Shown here: positions 33,258 through 42,576 of the stretch, piece by piece | Layout of the letters: every line of letters begins with the position of its first letter | Position numbering within the stretch: the stretch's first letter is position 1 | Origin: Gemmatimonadaceae bacterium | GTDB taxonomy: Bacteria; Latescibacterota; UBA2968; UBA8231 | DNA: 64,000 nt | Reading direction: 5' to 3' | NCBI GenBank assembly: GCA_002726335.1 | Contig: PBSR01000133.1 | Coordinates: 1-64,000 of the forward strand | The notes under the pieces: model-generated | The model's input: only the letters and a program-made list of their open reading frames with translations | What the model was told of the DNA's origin: nothing | The model's database searches: none | Position numbers and translations under genes: made by a program

Positions 33258-36200
33258 GTGCGTCGTCTCACCACATGGGCAGCTGCGGTGCTGTTCACGT
33301 CGATTCAGGTCGCAGAAGCGGCCGCTCCTCTATTTGAGAATCGTACTCCAGTCGGCTTCAACCCCGCCGACAGCACCACCGTCCAGGACTTCGTCTCGGG
33401 CAGCGACGTGTCCATCCGCGTCGACCTGAACCAGGCGGCCACACCTGACTATCCAGTCATCGGCCACTTCCACGCCGTGGAACGCAGCGAGCAGCAGAGT
33501 ACCACCAACACAGACGGCCTGCAGATCGATGTCGCCATCGTCGACGTAGCTCCCTTCGGAACGAGCGACAATATCCCCCTCGAAGGCGTCACGCAGGCGG
33601 CATCGGACGTTCCGGCACTCCACCTGGCCTGGATCGAGGCGTCCACATCGACCACGGGACCCGTGTTCACCGGAGGATCGACGGCGGCGTACGAAGTGTT
33701 CTATGCCAACTCTACCGACGGCGGCGCCACCTTCAGCACGCCCGTCAGTGTGTCGGGTGGTCTGAGCTACTATCTGCTGTCCACCGATGGTGGCGGTACC
33801 GCCTTTTCGACACTGGATCTGGAGGTCGACAGCAGTGGCGATCCGAGGATTGTCTATGCCTTCACGACAACGGCAGATCGATCTCATGACGACAACATCT
33901 ACTTCGGATACTCCCTCGACGGCGGACAGACGTGGGAATCACCGCTGACGATCAATGATGTGACCACAGCCGGCAACACCGAAGGACACAGCACGGCCTT
34001 CCCGCGGATGGTCATCGACGATCGCGATCGCATCTTCATCAGCTACGTACGGGGTGCCACGCAGGGCGGCGGTACCGACGATGTACTGCTCGCCAAGATC
34101 AACCATCATGTCAGTCCCTTTGTACAGGTACCCGTGGGCTCACTGGGTACGCCCGGGTCAAGCGGCGGTGTTCGTCTGACAGCCGACGCCAAGCGGCACA
34201 CCGGGCCTGATCTGGCCATCGGCGACGGTGACAATCTGCACGTGGTCTACTTCAGTGATGCCGATGATCGCATCGAGCACAAGCGGCTATCCACGGACAC
34301 AACCTGGGTGAACGTCACCAATTTCGGTTGGGACCAGGACACCGACGGAGCTACGGTGGCCGCTTTCGTCGACGAGGCCGCCAGCAATGCGGCCCTCAAT
34401 CGAGACGCAACCTTCTACTTCCCCACACTCGCCATCGACCGGAGCCGGCTGCCGGACCGCATCTACTCCGTCTACAAATGGGCGGACAACACGCCCATCG
34501 AGTCCATCGGCTACAACCAGTATGATGACGATGGGAGTACGGGAGTGGCCGCCACGTGGGGGACGGCTCAGACCGTCTGGAGTACAGGCACGACTCCCCT
34601 GTTCAGCGATGGCGGTGGGGCCTACGAAGTCGAACTCGACTGGCAGATCACCGAACGTGTGGCGGCGGTGGTAGATGACAGCATCGGCGTCGGCGGCGAT
34701 CTGCACATCGCTTTCTCCGCCGGCTACAGCGGCGGCGCCGAGCACGACATCCACTTTGCCACGTTCAACGGCAAGAGCTGGACGTTGCCGGAGAAAGTCG
34801 GGGACGACGACTCGGATGGCACCGGTACCGAAGATGGCATCGCCACCACCGATACGTACCTGTCGAGTCCCGCTCTGGCAACACACCACGATTTCGAAAG
34901 TCTCTACCTGGCTTTTGCCGGTGGTGCCGGTGAGGGTTTCGGCGTGAAGGGCGTCAGCGATGTCGACCAGCACCCCTACTTCAAGGTCCTCGGACGCGCT
35001 TCAACGTGGGAGGACAAGTCGGTTCCCGTTGGCGCCTACGAATACACGCTGACCTACTCACCCATCAATCCCCAGGTGCCGGGAACGCAGTTGGCTGACC
35101 GGGCGGTCTACGTGCACGCCGCTGACCCGTCCGATGGCAGCGGCCTGGGATCGACGGGAGCGACGACGGACGGCTTCCTGAGCGGCACGTGGGAACGAGT
35201 CGGTACGAGTCTGCAGGACACGCAGAAACGCTTTGAAGGTCTCGTGGACGAGAGTTCCGGCGACAGTCGCGAATGGGGGGACGAAGACGACAAGATCGGT
35301 CTGCTGGTCAAGCTCAACGTGCTCGGCTCCGACTCGGCGACGAATCTGCAACTGGTGACCAACAGCTCAGCAGCGGAGCGGTCGGTGGCCGTCGGCAGCA
35401 CGCCTCCCGTCAGCCTGACGGCGGGTGCCTTCTTCGCACTGGGTGCGGACATCGACATCGTCGCCGCCAACACGGCCCCCACGGTAGCCATCACCGATCC
35501 CGATGGCAGCGGTGATACGGCAAACACAGCCTATACGATCCGCTACGATCTGGCCGACGCAGACGACGATCTGAGCGGCACGCTGAACGCCGCCTTCTAC
35601 GCCTATCCCGCAGCCGGCCTGGCCACGGTGCAGGACATTCTCATTTTCGGGACGTTGATCGCCGACCAGAACGATGTGAGTTCACGCAACGCCAACGGCA
35701 CCGATGACCTGACAGAGGGGACCAACCAGACCTACACCTGGGACGACCCTCCCTCGGTCCTGCAGAGTTCAGCCCTGTTTGCATCGATCCTGAAAGTCCG
35801 ATCTGACAAGTACTACATCTATCTCGTCGCCGACGATGGTGACAACCCACCGGTCTTTGCCGTCAGCCCCGGCGCGATCACCCTGATCCATGGCCCCGTC
35901 GTCCAGCAGGTGGACCCCATCGTCGCCGATACGGTGGACACGGGGGAACGCACGGGCGCCAAAGCGAATCCGTACGACCTGGACTTCGCCGTCATCGACT
36001 ACGACAGCGAGGCCCGTGTACAGCTGTTCTACTCCGCCGTCAGCGGACTGACGTCGGTGTCGGCCTCCGGCACATATCCGGCCGAAACCTTTGTACTCGG
36101 CAAGAGCGTTTCCGGCACCCGCGGCACGGCGATCACCTCGTCGACGAGCCTCTCCGCCACAGACCGCGAGTATTCGTGGGACGTGACGTCACCCATCATC

Positions 36201-36473
36201 ACACAGGGCGCCTATTATCTGTACGCAGTTGCATCCGATGGCGAAACGGTGGATGTGGGCAACAGCGCACTAGTGCTGGACGTAATACACTCTCCGAGCC
36301 GGCACGCAACACACAGAGAACGATCGACAGTGGCTCACAGCCAGTCTATACGTTCCAGTGGCAGAAGGGCAGCGGCGACAACGACCTCGACGACGACGCC
36401 AACATTACGCTCTACTTCACCGAGGTCGATCCGGCGACGACGAACTACAGCGGTTCAGATTCCACGGCCCTGA
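33258..36473 (+). CDS. Secreted paralogue of the preceding giant protein, N-terminal part before a frameshift
   Basis: A GTG start 12 bases after the previous gene gives a clean signal peptide (MRRLTTWAAAVLFTSIQVAEA). The mature start PLFENRTPVGFNPADSTTVQDF is colinear with that gene. Asp-box units (STDGGATFSTPVSVSG, SLDGGQTWESP) and the NGKSWTLPEKV block are conserved. Homology holds up to HSP, encoded at 36288-36294. From there the frame turns into an Arg/Thr-rich nonsense tail ending at 36473, while the true continuation is read in another frame. The real homologous part is thus 33258 to about 36295. The paralogue has PYFVFYEPAKD where this gene joins HSP straight to EPARN, which fits a deletion of about 16 bases. 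Confidence 0.82.
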   Translation: MRRLTTWAAAVLFTSIQVAEAAAPLFENRTPVGFNPADSTTVQDFVSGSDVSIRVDLNQAATPDYPVIGHFHAVERSEQQSTTNTDGLQIDVAIVDVAPFGTSDNIPLEGVTQAASDVPALHLAWIEASTSTTGPVFTGGSTAAYEVFYANSTDGGATFSTPVSVSGGLSYYLLSTDGGGTAFSTLDLEVDSSGDPRIVYAFTTTADRSHDDNIYFGYSLDGGQTWESPLTINDVTTAGNTEGHSTAFPRMVIDDRDRIFISYVRGATQGGGTDDVLLAKINHHVSPFVQVPVGSLGTPGSSGGVRLTADAKRHTGPDLAIGDGDNLHVVYFSDADDRIEHKRLSTDTTWVNVTNFGWDQDTDGATVAAFVDEAASNAALNRDATFYFPTLAIDRSRLPDRIYSVYKWADNTPIESIGYNQYDDDGSTGVAATWGTAQTVWSTGTTPLFSDGGGAYEVELDWQITERVAAVVDDSIGVGGDLHIAFSAGYSGGAEHDIHFATFNGKSWTLPEKVGDDDSDGTGTEDGIATTDTYLSSPALATHHDFESLYLAFAGGAGEGFGVKGVSDVDQHPYFKVLGRASTWEDKSVPVGAYEYTLTYSPINPQVPGTQLADRAVYVHAADPSDGSGLGSTGATTDGFLSGTWERVGTSLQDTQKRFEGLVDESSGDSREWGDEDDKIGLLVKLNVLGSDSATNLQLVTNSSAAERSVAVGSTPPVSLTAGAFFALGADIDIVAANTAPTVAITDPDGSGDTANTAYTIRYDLADADDDLSGTLNAAFYAYPAAGLATVQDILIFGTLIADQNDVSSRNANGTDDLTEGTNQTYTWDDPPSVLQSSALFASILKVRSDKYYIYLVADDGDNPPVFAVSPGAITLIHGPVVQQVDPIVADTVDTGERTGAKANPYDLDFAVIDYDSEARVQLFYSAVSGLTSVSASGTYPAETFVLGKSVSGTRGTAITSSTSLSATDREYSWDVTSPIITQGAYYLYAVASDGETVDVGNSALVLDVIHSPSRHATHRERSTVAHSQSIRSSGRRAAATTTSTTTPTLRSTSPRSIRRRRTTAVQIPRP

Positions 36474-38908
36474 CGAACGCCGGCGACGGGAACGCGCAAC
36501 TCATTGCCGGCGGCATCAGTGAGAACAGCGATGGCGCCAGCGACATGTACGTGTGGGATCTGCGCACTTCGACAAATGCCCCGGTCACCGGCACGCGGAT
36601 ATGGACGTACGCGGTACTGTCCGATGCCTCGGACAACGTCGCCGTCGAGTTGGGCGGCTCGCTGCTGATCACTCACTCGCCGCACATCCTTCTGGAAACC
36701 GGAGCACCGGAAATCAACCAGGGCGACATTCTGCGCCTCCAGTGGGATGACTACATGGTGGATGACGCGTCCGGTACCGACGACGCCTATATCCGTCTCT
36801 ACGCCTCAGCCACCGCAGGTCGAACGACGGTGGCGAGCCTGGAAGCCGATCTGATCGGTGCCGGGGGACTGGAGAATACCTACGTCATCAACAGTGACGA
36901 CGGCACGGCGACGGGGACGATCACCTCGATCCGTGAGGACAGCAGCAATGCCTTCTCGTGGGATACGAGCACTACGTTCTTCTCCATGCCGGAGGGGACA
37001 TACTCCATCTACGCCGCCATTGGCGCCGACGCCACGTTCGTCGACAACACCGCCGGCGAGGTCAGCGAAGGGCCTAACACGTTGACGGTGAAGTCGGCCA
37101 CCGGAACCACGCCGCACATGCTGATGGGCCCGAACCGCATGCGCGCCAGCGCCGGCGACACGCTGACCTTCGAGGTGCTCGTGCAGACAGACGGCGAAAC
37201 GGCGACAGCCGTGACGGCCGCCCTGAATCTCCCCGACGGTGTGTCGGTGGTGAACTCCACGAGCCCCTTCACCGATCTGGGTCTGATCTACAGTATCGGC
37301 GGCACCGTGCTCGAAGACACGACCATCGGCACGCAGGTGCGCTTCTCGAAGACGGGCACCGCCCAGACCATTGGCAGTACCGCAACACCGGTGGGTCTGG
37401 CAAGTTTTCAGGTCGTCGTCGATGCGGGGGCTACCGGGACGGTGGTGATCGGGGTGGACGACACGGAGGCGGCGATCAGTATTTCCGGACGGTCGGTACC
37501 GTTGCGGGGCACGACGGGTATGTCGACGAAGTCGGCGCGGATTCAGCGCGTCGCCCGCGGGCGCCTGACGGCGACAGTGATGCTCGAGGGCCGGGCGCCA
37601 CCCCTCGGCAACGGCGATCACGAAAGTCTGCTGGATATACATCTGAGAATCCCGGGCAGCACGATGGACATCACCGATACCTACTTCATCGCCGCCAACG
37701 ACGACCGCAGCGCCTCCTCGGATACCGTGGAAGTACTGACGACGGAGAGCGGCGCGCTGACCCTGGTCAGTATCCCCGCGGGGAGGTATGTACTGACCGT
37801 GAAGGACAGCAGCCACATCAGCGGCCGTACAGACACACTGACGATCCGCGACGGCGAGTCGATCTTCCTGACGTCGGCGGACGGTCTGTTCTCTTCGGAC
37901 GTACGTGGCGACGCCTCGTTCCTGCTGGATCAGAACGGCCGCATGCTGAAAGGGGGCGACGCCTCAGGCGACAACGAGATCGACGAGGATGACGTCAACG
38001 TCATCGACGCCGCCTGGGGTACGGACAATTCCAAGACACGTTTCGCCTACGCCGATCTCAACAATGACAATCGTGTCGGCGTGGAAGACCTGGCGGCGGC
38101 GATCTCGAATATCAGCAACGCCACCGGACTGGGTGCGCCCCCCGTGTACAAGTCGCTGGTCCTGCCGCAGCAGGCTGGCCAGACCCCGGATCGGGTCTGG
38201 ATCCACACCCCGCCCGAGCAGGAGTGGCTGGCAGGCCGCACGGTGGATCTCACCTTCTGGGTTCCGGAGGTGGAAGACCTGGCAGCGTACGAGCTGGTGG
38301 TTCCCTTCGATCCGATGCAGGCCGAACCGGTGAGTGACGACAACGACCTCGGCGTGGGTGACGCCTTTCGATCCAACCCACTGGGTGCATTCAGCCGCGT
38401 GTCACGACAGGGGGACCGTCTGGAGCTCGCCTCGGCACGACGAGGCCAGGTGTGGTCGCTGACCGGACCGGCAGCCCTGGCGCGAGTGCGTCTGCGGCTG
38501 TTCCAGGACGGTTTTCCGCAGGTCCTGACCGGTACCACGGTGCGCCTGCTCAGCACCGAGTACGCTACCCGTGACCTGGACCTGGCGCAGGACGCCACCG
38601 ATGTGGCCCTGCCCACGGAGTTCGTCCTCGGGCCGAACTACCCGAACCCGTTCAATCCGAGCACGACGATCCCCTTCCGGATCCCCGCCGCCTTTGGTCG
38701 TCAGGACTTTCCGGTACGTCTCGACATCTTCAATTCGCTGGGACAGCGGGTTCGGTCGCTGATCGATGGCCCGAGGTCGGCGGGATACTACCGGGCCCAC
38801 TGGGACGGCCGTGACGACAGCGGCCACGCCATCAGCAGCGGTCTGTACTTCTTCCGCCTCACCGCCGCCGAGCGGACCGCCACCGGCAAGATGCTCCTCG
38901 TAGAATAG
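36176..38908 (+). CDS. Secreted paralogue of the preceding giant protein, C-terminal part after the frameshift
   Basis: The open frame begins at 36176, but residues before about 36296 are out-of-frame noise. Homology to the upstream paralogue starts at EPARNTQRTIDSGSQPVYTF. It then shows Ig-like units (LLITHSPHILLE), a cohesin-like module (SAGDTLTFEVLVQT), and a dockerin-like pair (GDNEIDEDDVNVIDAAWG, ADLNNDNRVGVEDL; about 37957-38120). A second cohesin-like stretch and the tail NYPNPFNPSTTIPF, ending GKMLLVE, follow. No start codon with a ribosome binding site fits the homologous beginning, so this part is probably made only if the frame is restored. Either the gene is a recent pseudogene or the sequence lost bases here; all downstream modules are intact. 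Confidence 0.8.
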   Translation: MGRDVTHHHTGRLLSVRSCIRWRNGGCGQQRTSAGRNTLSEPARNTQRTIDSGSQPVYTFQWQKGSGDNDLDDDANITLYFTEVDPATTNYSGSDSTALTNAGDGNAQLIAGGISENSDGASDMYVWDLRTSTNAPVTGTRIWTYAVLSDASDNVAVELGGSLLITHSPHILLETGAPEINQGDILRLQWDDYMVDDASGTDDAYIRLYASATAGRTTVASLEADLIGAGGLENTYVINSDDGTATGTITSIREDSSNAFSWDTSTTFFSMPEGTYSIYAAIGADATFVDNTAGEVSEGPNTLTVKSATGTTPHMLMGPNRMRASAGDTLTFEVLVQTDGETATAVTAALNLPDGVSVVNSTSPFTDLGLIYSIGGTVLEDTTIGTQVRFSKTGTAQTIGSTATPVGLASFQVVVDAGATGTVVIGVDDTEAAISISGRSVPLRGTTGMSTKSARIQRVARGRLTATVMLEGRAPPLGNGDHESLLDIHLRIPGSTMDITDTYFIAANDDRSASSDTVEVLTTESGALTLVSIPAGRYVLTVKDSSHISGRTDTLTIRDGESIFLTSADGLFSSDVRGDASFLLDQNGRMLKGGDASGDNEIDEDDVNVIDAAWGTDNSKTRFAYADLNNDNRVGVEDLAAAISNISNATGLGAPPVYKSLVLPQQAGQTPDRVWIHTPPEQEWLAGRTVDLTFWVPEVEDLAAYELVVPFDPMQAEPVSDDNDLGVGDAFRSNPLGAFSRVSRQGDRLELASARRGQVWSLTGPAALARVRLRLFQDGFPQVLTGTTVRLLSTEYATRDLDLAQDATDVALPTEFVLGPNYPNPFNPSTTIPFRIPAAFGRQDFPVRLDIFNSLGQRVRSLIDGPRSAGYYRAHWDGRDDSGHAISSGLYFFRLTAAERTATGKMLLVE

Positions 38909-38987
38909 AACGGTTCCAATCGTCGCTGAGGCTGCCCTATATTGAGCGCAGCCCATCCCGTCCACTCGCCACAGGGAGAACGCGACG

Positions 38988-39581
38988 TTGCCCCCGACAG
39001 AGCGCCTGACCCAGCAGCTCGATTTCCTCGTCCAGATGGACGCGCTGAAGCACGTCTTTCGCCAGAATGTCCTTATTGCCGACCGGCGCCCGGAGAACGA
39101 TGCCGAGCACTCCTGGCATCTGGCGTTGATGGCCGTCGTCCTGTGCGAACACGCCGCCGCAGAGGTCGACATCGCCCGGGTTCTCAGCATGCATCTGATT
39201 CACGATCTCGTAGAGATCGATGCGGGGGACACCTTCGCCTATGACGAAGCCGGTCACGAGGACAAGGAAGAGCGCGAACAGGCCGCCGCTGACCGGATCT
39301 TCGCCCTGCTGCCAGCCGATCAGGAAGGGCAGATGCGAGATCTCTGGGACGAATTCGAGGCGCGGCAGACGACTGAGTCGCGATATGCTGCGGCCCTCGA
39401 CCGCCTGCAACCCCTGTTGCTCAACTACCACACGGACGGTGCCGCCTGGGTGAAAAACGGCATCACACACACCCAGGTCGTGAAGCGCAACGCGCACATC
39501 GCCGAAGGGGCGCCGGCACTGTGGGAGTTCGCCCACGCCATGATCGACGACGCCCTGACAGAGGGGAAGCTGGCCGGGTGA
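38988..39581 (+). CDS. HD-domain 5'-nucleotidase-like protein (YfbR/HDDC2 type)
   Basis: This 197-residue protein belongs to the HD phosphohydrolase superfamily, in the branch of YfbR and HDDC2 that removes phosphate from deoxynucleoside monophosphates. The metal site reads AEHSWHLALMA with its first His, then LIHDLVEIDAGDTFAYD with the HD dyad. Near the C-terminus VKNGITHTQVVKRN is also family-typical. The TTG at 38988 is supported by an AGGGAGAA ten bases upstream. A weak promoter (TTCCAA at 38914, TATATT at 38938-38943) precedes it. Its stop overlaps the start of the sugar-binding lipoprotein (GTGA), so it heads a four-gene operon with an ABC importer, an unusual partner for a nucleotidase. 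Confidence 0.87.
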   Translation: MPPTERLTQQLDFLVQMDALKHVFRQNVLIADRRPENDAEHSWHLALMAVVLCEHAAAEVDIARVLSMHLIHDLVEIDAGDTFAYDEAGHEDKEEREQAAADRIFALLPADQEGQMRDLWDEFEARQTTESRYAAALDRLQPLLLNYHTDGAAWVKNGITHTQVVKRNAHIAEGAPALWEFAHAMIDDALTEGKLAG

Positions 39582-40855
39582 AGACAGGGTTCGGTGTGCT
39601 CCTGACGGTCTGCGTGGGGTGCCACTCCGCCGCTGACGAACCGGGCGAGCCGGTACTGCGTCTGTGGAAGGCGTCCCACGGTGAGACCGCCCAGGACTTC
39701 GAGCGCGTCCTCGCCCCGTTCTTTGCTCAGCACCCCGACCTCCGGCTGGAAGCGGTGGTCCATCCCTGGCAGGGCTGGGACGAGCGCTACGCCACCGCCT
39801 ATACGGGAGGCATGCCGCCCGACGTCGCCTACATGCCGGACGAGTTCTGGCCTCGCTTCGCTGCCGCCGGCAAGCTGACCGCCCTCGATGAGATGTTCCC
39901 CGACCAGATCGAGGCGATGTCGCGGGAGTACCCGGACAATCTGTGGCAGCTCGGCTCGCTGGGCGGCCACCAGTACGGGATACCTTTCGTCTATGTGTCC
40001 TGGCACCTCTACTACAACCCCGAGCTGTTCGATCGCGCCGGTCTCGCCTACCCGCCGGCAACACCCGATGCCGCCGACTTCGATGGCTGGACATGGGAGC
40101 GATTCCGTGAGGTGGGTCTCGCCCTCAGCCAGGATCTCGACGGGGACGGCGCTCAGGACCAATGGGGCCTGGCCTGGTCGACCCTCGATGTGAATCCGAA
40201 CGCCATCTACCCGTTTCTCTGGCAGGGCGGGGCCGACCTGCTGGACGCCGATCGCAGGCACAACGGCTTTGCCGAGCGCGGGGCCGTGGGTTTCGGCTTC
40301 ATGCGACAGCTCGCGCGCGACGGCATCGTGCCTGAAGACGGGCTGCACCCCGGCCCGTCCGAGTTGTTCTACGATGGCCGTGCCGGCATGCTGATCGCGC
40401 CGGAGTCGACGATCCACATCCTCAAGCGCGATTTCCCCGACCTGCCCTTCGGGGCGGCCATCGTTCCCCGTGGGCCGGCGACCGACTTCTACGAAGGACG
40501 GGGCGCCTTCGGCAACAGCGGCTTCTGGGTGCTGTCCCAAGATTCGCCGCGCCCGCGCGAGGCCTTCGAGCTTCTTTGCGAGCTCACTTCGTCAACACCG
40601 TCGGCGGCGATGATGGAGGTGGTGCAGCTCTTCGGCGCCCGCAAGGACTGGCAGGCACCACAGGACGATCCTCGCCTGGAGACCTTCATCCGGGGGCAGC
40701 GCTACCTCGTGCCGTATCCACTGCATCCCCGACTGCGGCTGGTGCATACGATCATCCAGGCAGAGGTGCAGGCCATGCTCCTCGACCGACGCACACCGGA
40801 AGAGGCCGTAGCCGCCGCTGCAGCGGCCGTGGACGCCCTCGTGGCCCTGCGCTGA
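39578..40855 (+). CDS. Sugar ABC transporter substrate-binding lipoprotein
   Basis: This extracytoplasmic solute-binding protein of the family 1 (MalE/UgpB-like) type has 425 residues. A GTG start gives a short signal peptide ending LLTVCVGC, with Cys as lipid anchor. The mature part begins with VLRLWKASHGE and contains GMPPDVAYMPDEFWPRFA, GIPFVYVSWHLYYNPELF and WDGWTWERF-like DFDGWTWERFREVG, the usual ligand-cleft landmarks. The DLDGDGAQDQWGLAW segment is a typical Ca2+-like loop seen in this family. The GTG at 39578 overlaps the stop of the HD gene, and its own stop overlaps the first permease (TGATG). The ligand is probably a mono- or oligosaccharide or a glycerol-phosphate diester; it cannot be narrowed further. 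Confidence 0.92.
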   Translation: MKTGFGVLLTVCVGCHSAADEPGEPVLRLWKASHGETAQDFERVLAPFFAQHPDLRLEAVVHPWQGWDERYATAYTGGMPPDVAYMPDEFWPRFAAAGKLTALDEMFPDQIEAMSREYPDNLWQLGSLGGHQYGIPFVYVSWHLYYNPELFDRAGLAYPPATPDAADFDGWTWERFREVGLALSQDLDGDGAQDQWGLAWSTLDVNPNAIYPFLWQGGADLLDADRRHNGFAERGAVGFGFMRQLARDGIVPEDGLHPGPSELFYDGRAGMLIAPESTIHILKRDFPDLPFGAAIVPRGPATDFYEGRGAFGNSGFWVLSQDSPRPREAFELLCELTSSTPSAAMMEVVQLFGARKDWQAPQDDPRLETFIRGQRYLVPYPLHPRLRLVHTIIQAEVQAMLLDRRTPEEAVAAAAAAVDALVALR

Positions 40856-41727
40856 TGATACGGTCCGATCGCAGCGCCTACGCCTTCCTGGCCCCCTATC
40901 TGGCCCTGTTCACCGTGTTCCTGCTGGCCCCCGTGGTCTGGGCCTTCGGCCTGTCGCTGCAGAGCGGGGGCCTGCTCGAGGGCACCCGGTATGTGGGGCT
41001 GGCCAACTACGGCGAAGTCTGGTCGAATCCGTTCTTCAAGACAGCCCTGCGCAACACGGCCGTGTACGCGGCCCTGGCGGTGCCGGCGGCGATGGGACTG
41101 TCGCTGGCTACGGCGCTGCTGGTGCATCCTCTGGCGAGATGGTGGAAGAGTCTGATTCGTGTGTGTCTGTTCTTACCGCTGATCAGTTCGGCCATCGCTC
41201 TGGCCATCATCTGGCGGGCCCTGCTGACCCCGGGACAGGCGGGGCCGCTGAACTGGTTTCTCGGCGCCTTCGGTCTGCCGCCACAGAACTGGCTGGGTCA
41301 CCCCGACTGGGTGATCCCCGCTATCGCCGCCTTCCAGGTGTGGAGTGGGTACGGCTTCTGGGTCATCGTCCTGCTGGCCGGCCTCGACGCGGTACCATCC
41401 CAGCTCTACGAGGCGGCCCGGGTAGACGGGGCCGGCCGCTGGCAGCTGTTCTCACGTATCACGCTGCCGATGCTGCGTCCGACCCTGTTGTTTCTCAGCG
41501 TCATGGGCGTCATCTGGAATCTGCAGCTCTTCGACGCTGTCTTCATCCTCACCCAGGGCGGGCCGGCCAACGCCAGTGTCTCCGTCGTCTACTACATCTA
41601 CCGTGGCGCCTTCCACTTCGATCAGCTCGGCCACTCGGCGACCATGAGCGTGCTGCTCTTCCTGCTGGTCATGGGATTGACGTTGGCGCAGATGCGCTAC
41701 GGTCGTCGTGATGAGGACGCTGCATGA
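40855..41727 (+). CDS. Sugar ABC transporter permease, MalF/UgpA-like
   Basis: This inner-membrane subunit of the importer has 290 residues and six hydrophobic segments. The N-terminal AYAFLAPYLALFTVFLLAPV and the EAA loop (YEAARVDGAGRWQLFSRITLP), which contacts the ATPase, are clear. FDAVFILTQGGPANAS is highly typical of MalF-like sugar permeases. The ATG at 40855 shares bases with the stop of the binding protein. It ends overlapping the second permease (ATGA). No ATP-binding subunit follows, so a shared MsmX/UgpC-type ATPase encoded elsewhere would be needed. Confidence 0.93.
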   Translation: MIRSDRSAYAFLAPYLALFTVFLLAPVVWAFGLSLQSGGLLEGTRYVGLANYGEVWSNPFFKTALRNTAVYAALAVPAAMGLSLATALLVHPLARWWKSLIRVCLFLPLISSAIALAIIWRALLTPGQAGPLNWFLGAFGLPPQNWLGHPDWVIPAIAAFQVWSGYGFWVIVLLAGLDAVPSQLYEAARVDGAGRWQLFSRITLPMLRPTLLFLSVMGVIWNLQLFDAVFILTQGGPANASVSVVYYIYRGAFHFDQLGHSATMSVLLFLLVMGLTLAQMRYGRRDEDAA

Positions 41728-42530
41728 GAAAACTGCGATACCTGCTCTCTGGCGGGCTTGCCGTGGCGTCGCTGGTGCCCTTCGTGTTCATGCTGCTGAT
41801 CTCCTTCGAGCATCACCGGGTCGTCACCGGCAACCCGCTGCACTGGATTCCCACCGAGCCCACCTTGAGCACCTATGGCGACGTGCTCAGACTGTCCGGC
41901 TTCCCTCACTGGCTGCTCAACAGCACGATCGTGGCCGTCGTCGCCACCCTGGCCGTGCTGTGGATCCAGTCGATGGCGGCCTACGCCTTTGCCCGCAAGC
42001 GCTTCGTCGGGCGGGAGGCGCTGTTCTATCTGGTACTGGCGGGACTGATGGTACCGGGATCGATGACGCTGATTCCGCAGTTTCTGATCGTGGGGGAATT
42101 CGGCCTGCTCAACAGCTACGCCGGCCTCATCCTGCCGACCCTGGCAGGACCACTGGGCGTGTTCCTGCTGCGCCAGTACATGCTCGGAATCCCGCAGTCG
42201 CTGCTGGACGCGGCGCGGATCGATGGCTGTCGGGAATTTGCCGTGTACTGGCGGATCGTGCTGCCTTTGTCACTGCCGGCGCTGGGTACGCTGGCCATCA
42301 TCACCTTCACCGCTCACTGGCGTGAGTTCCTGTGGCCCCTGCTGGTGGCCACGGACGATTCGATGAAGACCCTGCCCGTGGGACTGGCCTCGTTGAGCAG
42401 CCAGTTCAACACGGACTACGGGGCGCAGATGGCGGGAGCCCTGCTGAGTCTGCTGCCGGTGATCGTCGTGTTCCTGTCGCTGCAGCGGTACTTCATCCGG
42501 GGCCTGACAGCGGGGGCGCTGAAGGAATAG
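41724..42530 (+). CDS. Sugar ABC transporter permease, MalG/UgpE-like
   Basis: This is the second permease of the importer, with 268 residues. It starts with a single TM (LLSGGLAVASLVPFVFMLL) and the periplasmic stretch ending NSTIVAVVATLAVL. The MalG-type landmarks are GLMVPGSMTLIPQFLIV and the EAA loop LLDAARIDGCREFAVYWRIVLP, followed by TAHWREFLWPLLV. The C-terminus YFIRGLTAGALKE is the usual end of carbohydrate permeases of this group. It is the last gene of the operon. Only 46 bases separate it from the convergent hflX gene; they contain a small GAGAGC/GCTCTC stem (42547-42560) without a T-run. Confidence 0.93.
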   Translation: MRKLRYLLSGGLAVASLVPFVFMLLISFEHHRVVTGNPLHWIPTEPTLSTYGDVLRLSGFPHWLLNSTIVAVVATLAVLWIQSMAAYAFARKRFVGREALFYLVLAGLMVPGSMTLIPQFLIVGEFGLLNSYAGLILPTLAGPLGVFLLRQYMLGIPQSLLDAARIDGCREFAVYWRIVLPLSLPALGTLAIITFTAHWREFLWPLLVATDDSMKTLPVGLASLSSQFNTDYGAQMAGALLSLLPVIVVFLSLQRYFIRGLTAGALKE

Positions 42531-42576
42531 GGGGAACAAGCCCCTTGAGAGCAAGCTCTCCGGGCAAACTCCCAGC

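Noticed and set aside
42531..42576. A terminator between the MalG-like permease and hflX
   Set aside because: Only a 6-bp stem without a T-run is present, so I did not list it.
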